Assembly (NCBI GenBank): GCA_023957125.1
Contig: JAMLHL010000001.1
Coordinates: 186,001-250,000, forward strand
Direction: 5' to 3'
DNA from: Chitinophagaceae bacterium
GTDB taxonomy: Bacteria; Bacteroidota; Bacteroidia; Chitinophagales; Chitinophagaceae
Length of the DNA: 64,000 bases
The notes under the pieces are model-generated. The model saw nothing but the letters and a program-made list of their open reading frames with translations, ran no database searches and had not been told where the DNA came from. The translations under genes and the position numbers were made by a program. Positions 42,105 to 52,000 of the stretch are shown here, piece after piece. Each line of letters starts with the position of its first letter. The stretch's first letter is position 1.

Positions 42105-43013
42105 ATGGGAGAAAACAGAAACACTGATTTTTTTGCAAGAAGCCTTGTTCTGAATACCATCGGATTATTGACCATACTTCCTTTGGCGCCTTTGATCAAC
42201 CGCTTTATTCCCCCGGTTATCGTAGGTTACTGGAACATAGATTTATTACTTTCCATCATAGCGGCTTTCGCTATAATAAGATTTGTATTATGGATATTCC
42301 GGCCGCTTATCATCCCGGCTTTCCTGTTGGTTGCCGGGTTTGTGCTCTATAACCAGTTTACCGATGGATATAATCTCGGCAATATGATCCTCGATTATAA
42401 AAACATGGTGGTGAAAAGCTGGGATGTGAGAGACAATAAGGAAAAAGATCTGTACCTGATCAAACCGGATATTTTTGACAGCGGGGTGGAAAAAGCGGTG
42501 AAAGGGTTAAAGTCAAAGATCAATCCCAAAGATTCCGTCACCCGGAATTTTGCCGTTACCCACGCTATTGAATTTTTTGACGATTATCATAAAAAATACG
42601 GCCCCAAAGTGCGGTATCTGTCTTTGTTCAAATACATCAACAACAATTTCAAATACGTTGCCGATCCTGACCGCGATGAATATTTTGCTTCTCCCAGAGA
42701 AACCATCGAAAACGGATTAGGCGGAGATTGTGACGATCATACTATTTTAATGATCTCCGCCTTAAAAGCTATTGGCGCCAGATGCAGAATGGTACTCACA
42801 GAAAATCACGTATATCCCGAACTTTTCTGTGGTAATGAGAAAAGCTTTGTTGAATACCAGGAAGCGGTCACCCATTTATTTGCTTCAGAAAATTTTTCGG
42901 GATTGTACTACCGGGAAGAATCGGGACTCTACTGGCTTAACCTGGACTACACAGCCCGGTATCCCGGCGGCCCTTATGTTGACAATAAAGCTTATGCGGT
43001 GGTAGAATTCTAA
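42105..43013 (+). CDS. Membrane-anchored transglutaminase-like protein
   Basis: A 302-residue protein. Three hydrophobic helices lie in the N-terminal about 90 residues, followed by an extracytoplasmic transglutaminase-like (papain-fold) domain. The catalytic Cys sits in LGGDCDDHTILMISALKAIG (about residues 205-224) and the His in ENHVYPE (about 241-247). Members are proteases or peptide-bond-modifying enzymes, and the activity is undefined. Probably monocistronic and divergent from the SGNH gene (256 bp apart). Confidence 0.83.
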   Translation: MGENRNTDFFARSLVLNTIGLLTILPLAPLINRFIPPVIVGYWNIDLLLSIIAAFAIIRFVLWIFRPLIIPAFLLVAGFVLYNQFTDGYNLGNMILDYKNMVVKSWDVRDNKEKDLYLIKPDIFDSGVEKAVKGLKSKINPKDSVTRNFAVTHAIEFFDDYHKKYGPKVRYLSLFKYINNNFKYVADPDRDEYFASPRETIENGLGGDCDDHTILMISALKAIGARCRMVLTENHVYPELFCGNEKSFVEYQEAVTHLFASENFSGLYYREESGLYWLNLDYTARYPGGPYVDNKAYAVVEF

Positions 43014-43029
43014 TCTCCTGACAGCACGA

Positions 43030-43899
43030 TCAGCTATCCTGGCGTTCCAGTTTCCGGATGGCCTTTTCTGCCCTGTTATGCGCTTCTTTAACTTTGTAGT
43101 TGTACCACTTGTCTTTCAACAATTTTCTCATAGCATTGTCAAAGTTGCGGGTAATAACAAGATTGCTGAACCCTTTCACCCTGTCCATAGCAGATGATAA
43201 AGCGCGAACACTTACCGAATAGCCACCGGTGAGGTACTGAATGTAATGCCAGTAGCCGGCCGGCATGAAAATAGTCTCCCCAAAACGGATGGTGCCCTCC
43301 CAGCCGCTGGCATACTGAAGCGCCGGGAATTTATCAAAATCCATATTCTTCATATCCCCGATACCATGAAAATTATAGGGTAACTTGTATAACAGCGGAG
43401 CGCTGCTGTTGGGAAATATCGTCACTTTCTTCTCCCCATGAAACTGGGTAAGAAACACATGCGACATATCAATATCAAAATGATTGCGTGTGCTGGAACC
43501 TCCGCCTCCAAAAAACATAAGCGGAAGCCAGGAAAGTAAATTGTCCACGATCTTGTTGAAGACCAGTTGCTTCCTGATCTCCGGCTTCTCAAGCAGGAGA
43601 TTAAAAAGGAACAAACGCGACTCAGTGGGTTCCCGTTGAATCAGGTCGAGGTATTCGGCAAACTTCATTTTTGCAATAGGCGCACTATGTACCATATCGG
43701 GATGGGCATCCTCACTCCCATGCACCGGTACCATAAGATCGCCCGCTACCGACTTGAAATAATCATAGTTCCACAAATCCAGGGCAGGACTGTCTTTCAC
43801 AAAATCTGTGAGAATGACAGGCGTTCTGGTTTTTACGAATTCCTCAGTAAACTCCTTTTTGGTTAAACCTTGTACTCGTTGAATGGACTTTAAATTCAT
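43030..43899 (-). CDS. JmjC/cupin-like Fe(II)/2-oxoglutarate-dependent hydroxylase family protein
   Basis: A 289-residue cupin_8-type protein. The iron facial triad can be placed: H and D in RNHFDIDMSHVF (HxD, about residues 142-146) and a distal His in AGYWHYIQYL (about 220). KKVTIFP, the strand after HxD, is typical of the family. Eukaryotic and bacterial relatives hydroxylate ribosomal or other proteins. The substrate is unknown. It ends 17 bp from the convergent transglutaminase gene. Confidence 0.86.
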   Translation of the reverse strand: MNLKSIQRVQGLTKKEFTEEFVKTRTPVILTDFVKDSPALDLWNYDYFKSVAGDLMVPVHGSEDAHPDMVHSAPIAKMKFAEYLDLIQREPTESRLFLFNLLLEKPEIRKQLVFNKIVDNLLSWLPLMFFGGGGSSTRNHFDIDMSHVFLTQFHGEKKVTIFPNSSAPLLYKLPYNFHGIGDMKNMDFDKFPALQYASGWEGTIRFGETIFMPAGYWHYIQYLTGGYSVSVRALSSAMDRVKGFSNLVITRNFDNAMRKLLKDKWYNYKVKEAHNRAEKAIRKLERQDS

Positions 43900-44120
43900 A
43901 TAATAGAGTTGAGTTTATCTTACTAAAGCAGGCAATGATAAAAAAAAAATTTTGAAAAAATGTTTTCCATTCCGGATGTATCCCATATTTTCACTTCCTC
44001 CACAACTGACCGGAGCAGTATATCATGCGCGGTGCCTCACCGCCCGCAAACGGTATCAATGCAAAAACCTGGCCTGCGTCTCTCTTTTAGGTGAAAATTA
44101 CAAAAAATAAATATAAATAC

Positions 44121-44128
44121 TAATTTTG
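44121..44128 (+). promoter_or_regulatory. Bacteroidota -7 element for clpS
   Basis: TAATTTTG matches TAnnTTTG. Because it covers the in-frame TTG at 44126, it argues for the ATG at 44147 as the true clpS start. Confidence 0.55.
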
Positions 44129-44146
44129 GAAAGAAAAGAGTCAACT

Positions 44147-44437
44147 ATGCCGGAAGGGGGAACATCAACTGCTGAAGAACGTGAAACTCTTGTGATAACT
44201 GAAAAGCCGTTCCATCTGATCGTCTGGAATGATGAAGTAAATACTTTTGAATGGGTGATCGAAACACTGCAGCAGGTCTGCGGGCATTCTTATGAACAGG
44301 CAGAGCAATGTGCTTATATCATCCATTTTAAGGGGAAATATGCCGTGAAACAGGGTGAATACGAAGCATTGAAACCTCAATGTGATGCTATTACCGAACG
44401 GGGAATAGGAGCAACGATTGAGATAATAGCCGGTTAA
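44147..44437 (+). CDS. clpS: ATP-dependent Clp protease adaptor ClpS
   Basis: A 96-residue N-end-rule adaptor delivering substrates to ClpAP. Signatures are HLIVWNDEVNTFEWVIETLQQV (about residues 24-45, with the N-degron-binding Asp/Asn-Asp pair) and AEQCAYIIHFKGKYAVKQGEYEAL. The N-terminal about 20 residues are flexible. The ATG at 44147 is preferred to the upstream TTG. Terminates 67 bp from the convergent priA. Confidence 0.93.
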   Translation: MPEGGTSTAEERETLVITEKPFHLIVWNDEVNTFEWVIETLQQVCGHSYEQAEQCAYIIHFKGKYAVKQGEYEALKPQCDAITERGIGATIEIIAG

Positions 44438-44504
44438 GTCCTGCTTTCGGGACTCCGGCCGCAATTAAAGCCTATCCCGATGTGTAAGTTCTTGTTTTTC
44501 AGTG

Positions 44505-46994
44505 TCATAACGCGTCCACGTTGGAGATAACAACCACACTGCGCAGCGTCTTTACCTGGTGGAGTTCCGCAATACATTGATTTATGAAGGTCTTGCAGCG
44601 ATTGATCAGCGTCATGTCTTTAGGCAGCTTCAGCAACAGTTCCATGAGGTACTGGTTACGGATCCTGTTGATGACGGGCTCTGCCGGACCTATCACATAT
44701 TCTCCAAAACCCGGCTGTAATTTCCGGGCTAAAAATTGTGCGGCTTCTGCAGCCCGTTCCTTCATTTTATGCCGGAAGGTAACGAGGATGATCCGCGAAA
44801 AGGGAGGATAAAAGAACCGCTCCCGGCTTTCTATTTCAAACCTGAAAAAAGCCGGATAGTCGTGCTGCTGTACAAAGTGAAGCACAGGATGTTTGGTATT
44901 GGACACCTGTATCATCACCAATCCCCTTTCACCTTTCCTTCCGGCTCTTCCACTAACCTGTTCCATCAACTGAAACGCTCTTTCATTGACCCTGAAATCT
45001 GCAAAGCTCAATAGGCTGTCTGCATCCAGTATTCCCACTACACTAACGTACTCAAAGTCCAATCCTTTCACCACCATCTGTGTGCCCACCAAAATATCAA
45101 TCCGCTTCTGCTCGAAGAGTTGAATCAAACTGTCATGCGCGTGTTTTCCCCTTATGCTGTCAATATCCATTCGTGCAACTTTCGCGGAAGGAAAGGTCTC
45201 GTCCAGCAACTCTTCAATTTTTTCGGTTCCAAAATTGCGTTGCTCAAAAACATGACTTCCACAGGCAGCACAGGTGGTAGCATAGGGATAACTGGCGCCG
45301 CAATAGTGACAAACGAGCCGGTTGCTGAGCTTATGATAGGTAAGGTTAACGGCACAATGCTCACACTGCGGTATCCAACCACAGGCTGCACATACCTGGT
45401 AAGGAGAATAACCTCTCCGGTTTTGAAACAATATCGCCTGGGCTCCTCTCTCCAGAGCCCTTTCAACAGCAGCTTTCAGTTGAGGAGACAGGATCACCCT
45501 GGATTTATCTTTCCGGACAATCTGTTTTGTGTCAATAATTTCAATGGCCGGCAATTGAATGCCGCCATAGCGTTCCCCAATTTCCACCAGGCCGTACTTA
45601 CCCTGCAATGCGTTATAATAACTTTCGAGGGAAGGTGTTGCACTACCCAACAGCACCTTCGCTTCAAAAAGTGTTGCATAATAAACAGCGCTGTCCCTGG
45701 CATGGTATCTTGGTGCAGGATCATATTGCTTGTAAGAGGTGTCGTGCTCTTCATCTACTACGATCAGGCCCAGGTTATTGAAAGGAAGGAAAAGCGAAGA
45801 CCGGGCGCCTAAAATAATTTTCATTTCGCCGGTTTTGATCTTATTCCAGATTTCTATCCGTTCATTTTGATTAAACTTACTGTGATAGATGCCAATATAT
45901 CCGCCAAAATGTTTTTGCAAACGACGGATTATCTGGGAGGTCAGAGCAATTTCGGGTAAAAGATAGAGCACTTGTTTTCCCTGGTTGATATACAGTTCGA
46001 TCAGCTTGATATATACCTGCGTTTTTCCGCTGGAGGTAATTCCGTTTAACAGGCAAACCGATTTTTCCTTAAAAAGTTCGTTAATTCCTGCAAAGGCGTC
46101 CTGTTGGGCAGGGGTTAAATCAAAATCCACGTTTACATACCGTGGAAGATAATGAAGCCGGTCAATACTCCGCCTTTCAAGCCAAAGGATATCCTTTTCC
46201 ACCAGTCCTTTTAACTGGGCTTCGGATGCCCCGGACTTTTTTAGGAGTGATGGTTTGGTTACTTCTCCTTCTGTTTTCATCAGGTGCAGATAGCCAAGCA
46301 GCAGTTCCAACTGCCTGGGTGCCCTTTGCCAGTTGTTCATCAAGGTAGCCAGTTCGGCTTCATTTGCATATTGGGGATTAAGTACGACATAGGTCTGCTT
46401 CTTCGCCCGATAAGTTTCTTTGAGCTTTTCCCATACAAAACATACCTTTTTTTCTATCAATCTTTTTATAACCGGATATACGTTAGAGGAATCCGTCAAC
46501 TGCTGGATTTCCGTGAGTTTCAATTCCTTCTTTATATGAAGCGCCTCAGCAATAATATATTCATTATCATCAAGGGATGCAAAATCATCGCCATACTCCC
46601 CATTGAATATCAAAATAGTTTCGCTGCTCAATTTAAAATGAGCGGGCAGTGCCGCAGCCATTACTTCTCCCTCGCTGCACATATAATACCGGGCTATCCA
46701 TTCCCATAGTTTCATTTGTCGCTCAAACACGATGGGTTCCGCATCCAGCACATTCAGGATGTCTTTGGGTTCGAAGGCAGCGGGCTTACTTTGATGCAAA
46801 CGTTTAATAATCCCGGCATATTTCTTATTCTTCCCCAACACCACTTCCACCCTGCAACCGGGCACCACTTTTCCCTGGAAATGAGGCGGTATCCTCCAGG
46901 TATAGTTTTTAGGGAGCGCCAGGGGGATGATGATCTCCGCAAAAAGCGGCGACAAAGTTTCTGCAACACGCTTACCGGCATCAAAGTCAGACAT
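44505..46994 (-). CDS. priA: Primosomal protein N' (replication restart helicase)
   Basis: An 829-residue 3'-5' superfamily 2 helicase. The N-terminal 3'-DNA-binding region is followed by Walker A (GITSSGKTQVYIKL, about residue 320), Walker B DEEH (VVDEEHDTSYKQYDP), then the zinc-binding Cys cluster (CAACGWIPQCEHCAVNL and VCHYCGASYPYATTCAACGS, eight Cys) and the C-terminal helicase motif GRAGRKGERG (about 680). It reloads the replisome at stalled forks. Length is normal, with a family-typical Cys cluster. Confidence 0.96.
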   Translation of the reverse strand: MSDFDAGKRVAETLSPLFAEIIIPLALPKNYTWRIPPHFQGKVVPGCRVEVVLGKNKKYAGIIKRLHQSKPAAFEPKDILNVLDAEPIVFERQMKLWEWIARYYMCSEGEVMAAALPAHFKLSSETILIFNGEYGDDFASLDDNEYIIAEALHIKKELKLTEIQQLTDSSNVYPVIKRLIEKKVCFVWEKLKETYRAKKQTYVVLNPQYANEAELATLMNNWQRAPRQLELLLGYLHLMKTEGEVTKPSLLKKSGASEAQLKGLVEKDILWLERRSIDRLHYLPRYVNVDFDLTPAQQDAFAGINELFKEKSVCLLNGITSSGKTQVYIKLIELYINQGKQVLYLLPEIALTSQIIRRLQKHFGGYIGIYHSKFNQNERIEIWNKIKTGEMKIILGARSSLFLPFNNLGLIVVDEEHDTSYKQYDPAPRYHARDSAVYYATLFEAKVLLGSATPSLESYYNALQGKYGLVEIGERYGGIQLPAIEIIDTKQIVRKDKSRVILSPQLKAAVERALERGAQAILFQNRRGYSPYQVCAACGWIPQCEHCAVNLTYHKLSNRLVCHYCGASYPYATTCAACGSHVFEQRNFGTEKIEELLDETFPSAKVARMDIDSIRGKHAHDSLIQLFEQKRIDILVGTQMVVKGLDFEYVSVVGILDADSLLSFADFRVNERAFQLMEQVSGRAGRKGERGLVMIQVSNTKHPVLHFVQQHDYPAFFRFEIESRERFFYPPFSRIILVTFRHKMKERAAEAAQFLARKLQPGFGEYVIGPAEPVINRIRNQYLMELLLKLPKDMTLINRCKTFINQCIAELHQVKTLRSVVVISNVDAL

Positions 46995-47112
46995 AAGGAT
47001 AAAGGTAGGGCGGAAAGAGCATCGTATAAAATATGGAGCGGAAAATTGTGAAAAGGAATTGCAATACGTTCTGTTTTCTTCCGGCCCCCTTGTATGCCAA
47101 TATTTCTACCTG

Positions 47113-47904
47113 CTACCTAATTTCAGCCGGAGATAGTTCTTTTGCCAGCTCGTTAATAATTACCCGGCCAAGTTTAATACTCCCTGTCTTATTTAAATGA
47201 GCAGTATTTGCATAATAATCAGGGCATTTATGATAATCGCTGCAAACCTTGTCAAAGTCAACAAGGATAATACTGTCCTTTAAATTTTCAGCATCCAATT
47301 CGTCAGACAACATTCTCCTGTAGTCCTGGATATTATAAATTTCTCCGTGGTTATTAAAATAGGCGGAAACAATATTCCTGTACTTACTGAAAACATTCAT
47401 ATCCTCAATGGTTTCCCTAACACCAAATTCGGGGCAGGTAACAATTACCGGTTTGATTCCGTAATGCAATAAAGTTCTGATGATCAAGATCATGTGATAT
47501 GAATAGAAACGGCTCCCCATTTGGGATGCAGCGTCATTAACGCCTGCCAGCACAATACAATAATCCGGATCCTTCTCAACAATAAATTTTGACGAACGAT
47601 CTTCTCCGTCTTCTTTAAATATGTTTTGGTATATCAATCTACTTTTTGCCCCCGGAGAGCCGGAGGATAAAACCTTGTTTTCAAATCCTTTCTCCAAAAG
47701 CTCAAAATGTAAGATCGAATCTAACTTCCCGCCTGCCACCCAGCTATCTCCAATGACTCCAATTGTCAAAGTATCATGATTGCCAGCCTCAACTGAATAA
47801 AAAGGCAATTCTTTTGAATAAGAAAACCTGTTTGTAAAATACCAGGACAGCGTCAAAACCGCAATGGCAATCATTCCTATACCTATAATTCTGTTTTTTT
47901 TCAT
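47113..47904 (-). CDS. SGNH/GDSL hydrolase with N-terminal anchor
   Basis: A 263-residue protein with a membrane helix at residues 7-25 (IIGIGMIAIAVLTLSWYF) and an SGNH fold. Block I is IGVIGDSWVAGGK (about 47-59), block III is VLAGVNDAASQMG, and block V contains the late NTAHLNKTGSIKLG with the catalytic His. It starts one base after the acyltransferase stop. An acyltransferase next to an SGNH protein suggests a pair that adds and removes, or jointly adds, acyl groups on a surface glycan. Confidence 0.85.
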   Translation of the reverse strand: MKKNRIIGIGMIAIAVLTLSWYFTNRFSYSKELPFYSVEAGNHDTLTIGVIGDSWVAGGKLDSILHFELLEKGFENKVLSSGSPGAKSRLIYQNIFKEDGEDRSSKFIVEKDPDYCIVLAGVNDAASQMGSRFYSYHMILIIRTLLHYGIKPVIVTCPEFGVRETIEDMNVFSKYRNIVSAYFNNHGEIYNIQDYRRMLSDELDAENLKDSIILVDFDKVCSDYHKCPDYYANTAHLNKTGSIKLGRVIINELAKELSPAEIR

Positions 47905-49017
47905 TTAATTTTTTTGTATCAATTCTTTTTCTTTGTTCGCAAAGAATTTTTTTAACCGAAGAAAGGGACTCTCTAGATATTTATAACTTAATACACTGAT
48001 TGGTATAGAGATCACAAATGTCAGCATCCCGCTAAGGAACAAAGCTATGTTTTTCCCCCCTACCGCGGCTGAGAATTCCGGCACAATACTGTATTTAAAA
48101 AAATTATAGATCAAATAATGGTATATATACAATCCGTAAGAATATTTACCTAAAAAAGAAAATACCGGATGGTAAAAAGGTCGCAAAAGCATGAATCTTT
48201 CCCGATTCAACATAAACAATAAAAGACACCCAAATATTATATCAATAAATGTAAATGCAGGCGCCAGGTGAGTGAACAGAAAGGATTTTTTAAGGAATAC
48301 AAAAAACAAAAGAATGAACGATGAAACTAAAAATACAGGGTAAGTAAACTTTTCAAGCCAGGCTATTCTTTTCCTGATCAGAATCGCAATGACAGCTCCC
48401 ACAATCAGTGCATCCATCCTCGACAAGGTAGCCATATAATCATACGGATGAACAAGCCCCAATTGTGCTCCCCAGGAAAGCCGGAAAGCGTTACTGAACA
48501 AAACGATAATTAAGCAAAAAATGAATAATCTTTTTTCATTAAAAAGCCGTACGATCAAAGGCCAGAAAATATAAAACTGTTCTTCAACCGCCAATGACCA
48601 CAAATGCACCAAAGAATGATTTTCCGGAAAGCCGGTCCTGGAGTACAGCCAATTTTGTATATAGAACCAAAACCATAGCTGGTTATCCCTATAATATTCA
48701 AATCCGGCACCAAAAAAAGATGTCGGCACCACTACAAAACAAATCAAAAGAACAAAATAATACAGCGGAAATATTCTCAACAGCCTGCGGGCAATGAAGT
48801 TTTTATAGTAATACGGCGCAGTCCTTGAATCTAATAGAATACCCGTGATTAAAAAGCCGGATAATACGAAGAACATATCAACTCCGGCCCAACCAAACTT
48901 AAAAACATCATAGTAAAAACAGTGAAAGAGCATTACCAACAAAACAGCAAGACCTCTGAGGTTATCTAACGGTGGAATGTGACTTTTGGATGAATACTCG
49001 ATTCTTAATCTTAGCAT
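47905..49017 (-). CDS. Acyltransferase 3 family (OafA/YrhL type)
   Basis: A 370-residue inner-membrane protein with about ten helices. The hallmark opening PPLDNLRGLAVLLVMLFHC (the R/H motif, split as DNLRGLAVL and LFHCF) and FAGVDMFFVLSGFLITGIL-like segment WAGVDMFFVLSGFLITGIL are present, as is SLVHLWSLAVEEQFYIFWP. This family transfers acetyl or other acyl groups to O-antigen, capsule or other glycans. Cotranscribed with the downstream SGNH protein and upstream of the secreted 2100-residue protein with a terminator between. Confidence 0.9.
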   Translation of the reverse strand: MLRLRIEYSSKSHIPPLDNLRGLAVLLVMLFHCFYYDVFKFGWAGVDMFFVLSGFLITGILLDSRTAPYYYKNFIARRLLRIFPLYYFVLLICFVVVPTSFFGAGFEYYRDNQLWFWFYIQNWLYSRTGFPENHSLVHLWSLAVEEQFYIFWPLIVRLFNEKRLFIFCLIIVLFSNAFRLSWGAQLGLVHPYDYMATLSRMDALIVGAVIAILIRKRIAWLEKFTYPVFLVSSFILLFFVFLKKSFLFTHLAPAFTFIDIIFGCLLLFMLNRERFMLLRPFYHPVFSFLGKYSYGLYIYHYLIYNFFKYSIVPEFSAAVGGKNIALFLSGMLTFVISIPISVLSYKYLESPFLRLKKFFANKEKELIQKN

Positions 49018-49031
49018 AATAAAAAATGTTG

Positions 49032-49065
49032 AAAAGGCTGGTTTACCAGAGTAAATCAGCCTTTT
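49032..49065 (-). terminator. Strong hairpin between the secreted esterase and acyltransferase genes
   Basis: AAAAGGCTGGTTTA pairs with TAAATCAGCCTTTT (one G-T) around a 6-base loop. The stem is A/T-rich at its base. It lies between the 2100-residue protein's end and the acyltransferase start and would terminate leftward transcription. Confidence 0.8.
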
Positions 49066-49088
49066 CTTAAATGTAAAACAGTAGTAAA

Positions 49089-52000
49089 TTATTTTATGAT
49101 CTTAACAACTCTTAAATTTCCGTCTCTCCATCCAGAAACCCGTATAAAGTAAATTCCGGACACCAATTTATTCCCGTTAAAATTGAGTTTCCGATCATTT
49201 CTTCCGGAACGTAAATCCCTCAATTCCTGTGAATATACCGGGCGACCATTGTTATCAAGTATCGAAACATTTAACTTGTCCGCCGGTTTGTCCAACGAAA
49301 ATCTCAGCACTATTTCATTATCAACCGGAACAGGATATGCCGTGATATCAATTTTGCCCTCAGTTTTTGCTGCTTCCGGGTAATTGCTGGCTACCATTTG
49401 ACCAACCGAAGTACCGGCTTCTCGCATTGACCCTTGTTGACCGGCATTTGAGGTCATTGGAATAGCCTGAATACTTATGCTGTTTACAAAGCCATAGCCA
49501 AAAGATTGTGCTTCAATTGAAATATGCACACGTCCAAAAGCATCAGGGGATACATCATTGATCTGGACAGTGTTTTGAATATTATTTTTTGCATCTAATT
49601 GTACCGTCACTCCATTGATTGTATAAAGGCCGACTAACGACCCCAATGCCCTGTTGTCACAATTTCCATAGAATACAAAGTTATAGTGGTAACCTAGGTT
49701 TAATCCATCTATCATCAACCGGGTCGTTTCTCCATACTGAACATAGTAAAACTCCTGCATTACATTGTCTGAAACAAAGCCTGAATTATTACCCGTAGTC
49801 TTCCCCCAATTGTTAAAGCCACTAAAGTTATCTACTACCGTGAGATTGATTCCCGTATATTGGTTTTTATCATCCACCATGTTAGATAGTTTATAACCAT
49901 TATACAACAGATCAGTGTTATTCCATGGAAGAGGTTCCTGCCCAATTCCATCATTGAAATTAATATTAACGGAGTATTGAATCGTAGCTCCGGATGCGTA
50001 ATCACTATAATCGGAATAGCTGCTTCCCGAAACCGCCCGTATCTTGTAATAATAAATAGTACTGGCAGCTAATCCCTCATCGGTATAGTTGAATACATTC
50101 CCGGGAATGACCGCCGGTAGTTTGGAATAGGTGCCTTCAGGCGTGTCTGACCTCCATATTTCAAATCCGGTAACATTTGCAGCACTACTTTTCCAGGAAA
50201 GGGTAATGCTGTTTTTCGTACTTTTTGACATCACGAAATTATAAGGAGGAAGAACAATGGCATCATCGAATTCCTGAATGACCATGGCATTGATGACAGC
50301 ATATTTATTTACATCAGCTTTAACAATCACATCAATAACACCATTCACAGGCTGTAATGCATCAAGCTCCACTGTTGTAGAACTGTTACCAGTTGCATCC
50401 AATAAAACAGTTTGATCTCCAACCGTAAAATAAGTTTTTTGTGCAGATGCATATGCCCTGCTGCCAAAAAAAATAAGATTGTATTTTTTACTGCCGCTTA
50501 GCCCCGAGATCCTTATTGTTTTTTGAGGGGCTGAAGCCTGCGTGTAAAAATAATATCCGCTCATCATTATGCTGTCCGGGTATATGCCCGAATTATTACC
50601 GGTAACGACCCCCCCATAATGCTGTGGCCATGGTTCCAACAACTCAACACTGATGGTGGTGGCTTCCCCGGTTTCCTTCTTAAGATCAGAAACTTTAGTA
50701 TTCTTAACTACGGCCGTACTTCCTGTCTGAGCTGCATTAAAACTATTCCAGGGTTCAAAACTAACCGGATAGTCTTTGTTATTGAAGTTTATATAAACAG
50801 AAGATATATACTTATCCGTAACCGTAATCTTAACCGTTTTAGAACTCACTGCCCCATAATTATCGGTTGCTTTAACCGTAAAATTATAGTTACCAATATG
50901 TGTACCGGTCGGAGTTAGATGAATAACACCTTGTCCGTTTCCATTATCGGTAAATTTGGCAAAAGAAGGAAGTCCGGAGATATTCAATGAAATAATATTC
51001 CCCGGATCATCCGTAGCAGAGACAGTCAGATCTGCTACACTCCCTCCTTTCATCACCGCGTCTTCCGCAGCGATAACCGGCGCCTTATTAGGTACATCCA
51101 CTTTTATAATTACCGAGTTGGATCCTCCATTGACATTCACGGCACGAACCAGGTAATAGGTTTTGGTATTTCCCGTAACTGTATAATCCACATAAGAGGT
51201 TTCTGTACTACCAGCGGTATCTAACAAAGTATAGCCGCCGGAGATACTGAAAGAACGATATATTTCGTTCTTTTGCGCATTATAAGCCGCATTGGTCCAG
51301 GTAAGCTTCACACCGTTTAACTCATTCACAAATACTCCTGTTGCATTTTTCGGATTCAAGGGAATAGTGCCGTCATTGGGATCCGGGGCACTCCCACCGG
51401 TTACTGATAGTGTAAAAGAGGTAGTGTCTTTACCATTTTTTCCGTCACTCACTATAACCTTAATATGATATTCTCCAACATCTTTGTTTTGGGGCTGGAA
51501 TGTCAAAACTGCAGTCTGGTTTGAAGCAGCGGCACTGGTAAATCCCGGAAGTCCCGCATAAGACCAAATCAACTGGTCAGCCACATCATTATCCGTTGCC
51601 GATAAACTAACTTGTCCAGTTCCCCCTGCCGGAACACTTATATCCGATACCGGATTAATCGAGGGTACATAATTATCGTTTACAACCAGGTTAAACTGTC
51701 GTCCGGTAAAATCTCCCTGGGGATTAGTGGCGGTGATTGTGATCTTATATGTTCCGGCATCACTAACCGTTGGCGTGAACGTGATTAACCCCTGCCCATT
51801 GCCTGTTTGACTGAATGTGGCAAATGCCGGCAAATCGGTAACCTGCAAATTTATAACGACGGGAGAGCCGGAGGTGGCCTCCACAGGCAGAATTACCGTG
51901 CTACCGTACCTGATGTAAATGTCTTCAATTGGCGTTACAACAGGAACAACACTTAGCGTTCGTGCGTCTTTCTCATTACTGTAATCTGAACTTCCACCCT

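Noticed and set aside
45120-45812. Long plus-strand open frame (230 codons) inside priA
   Set aside because: Antisense shadow of the conserved PriA helicase and Cys-cluster region.
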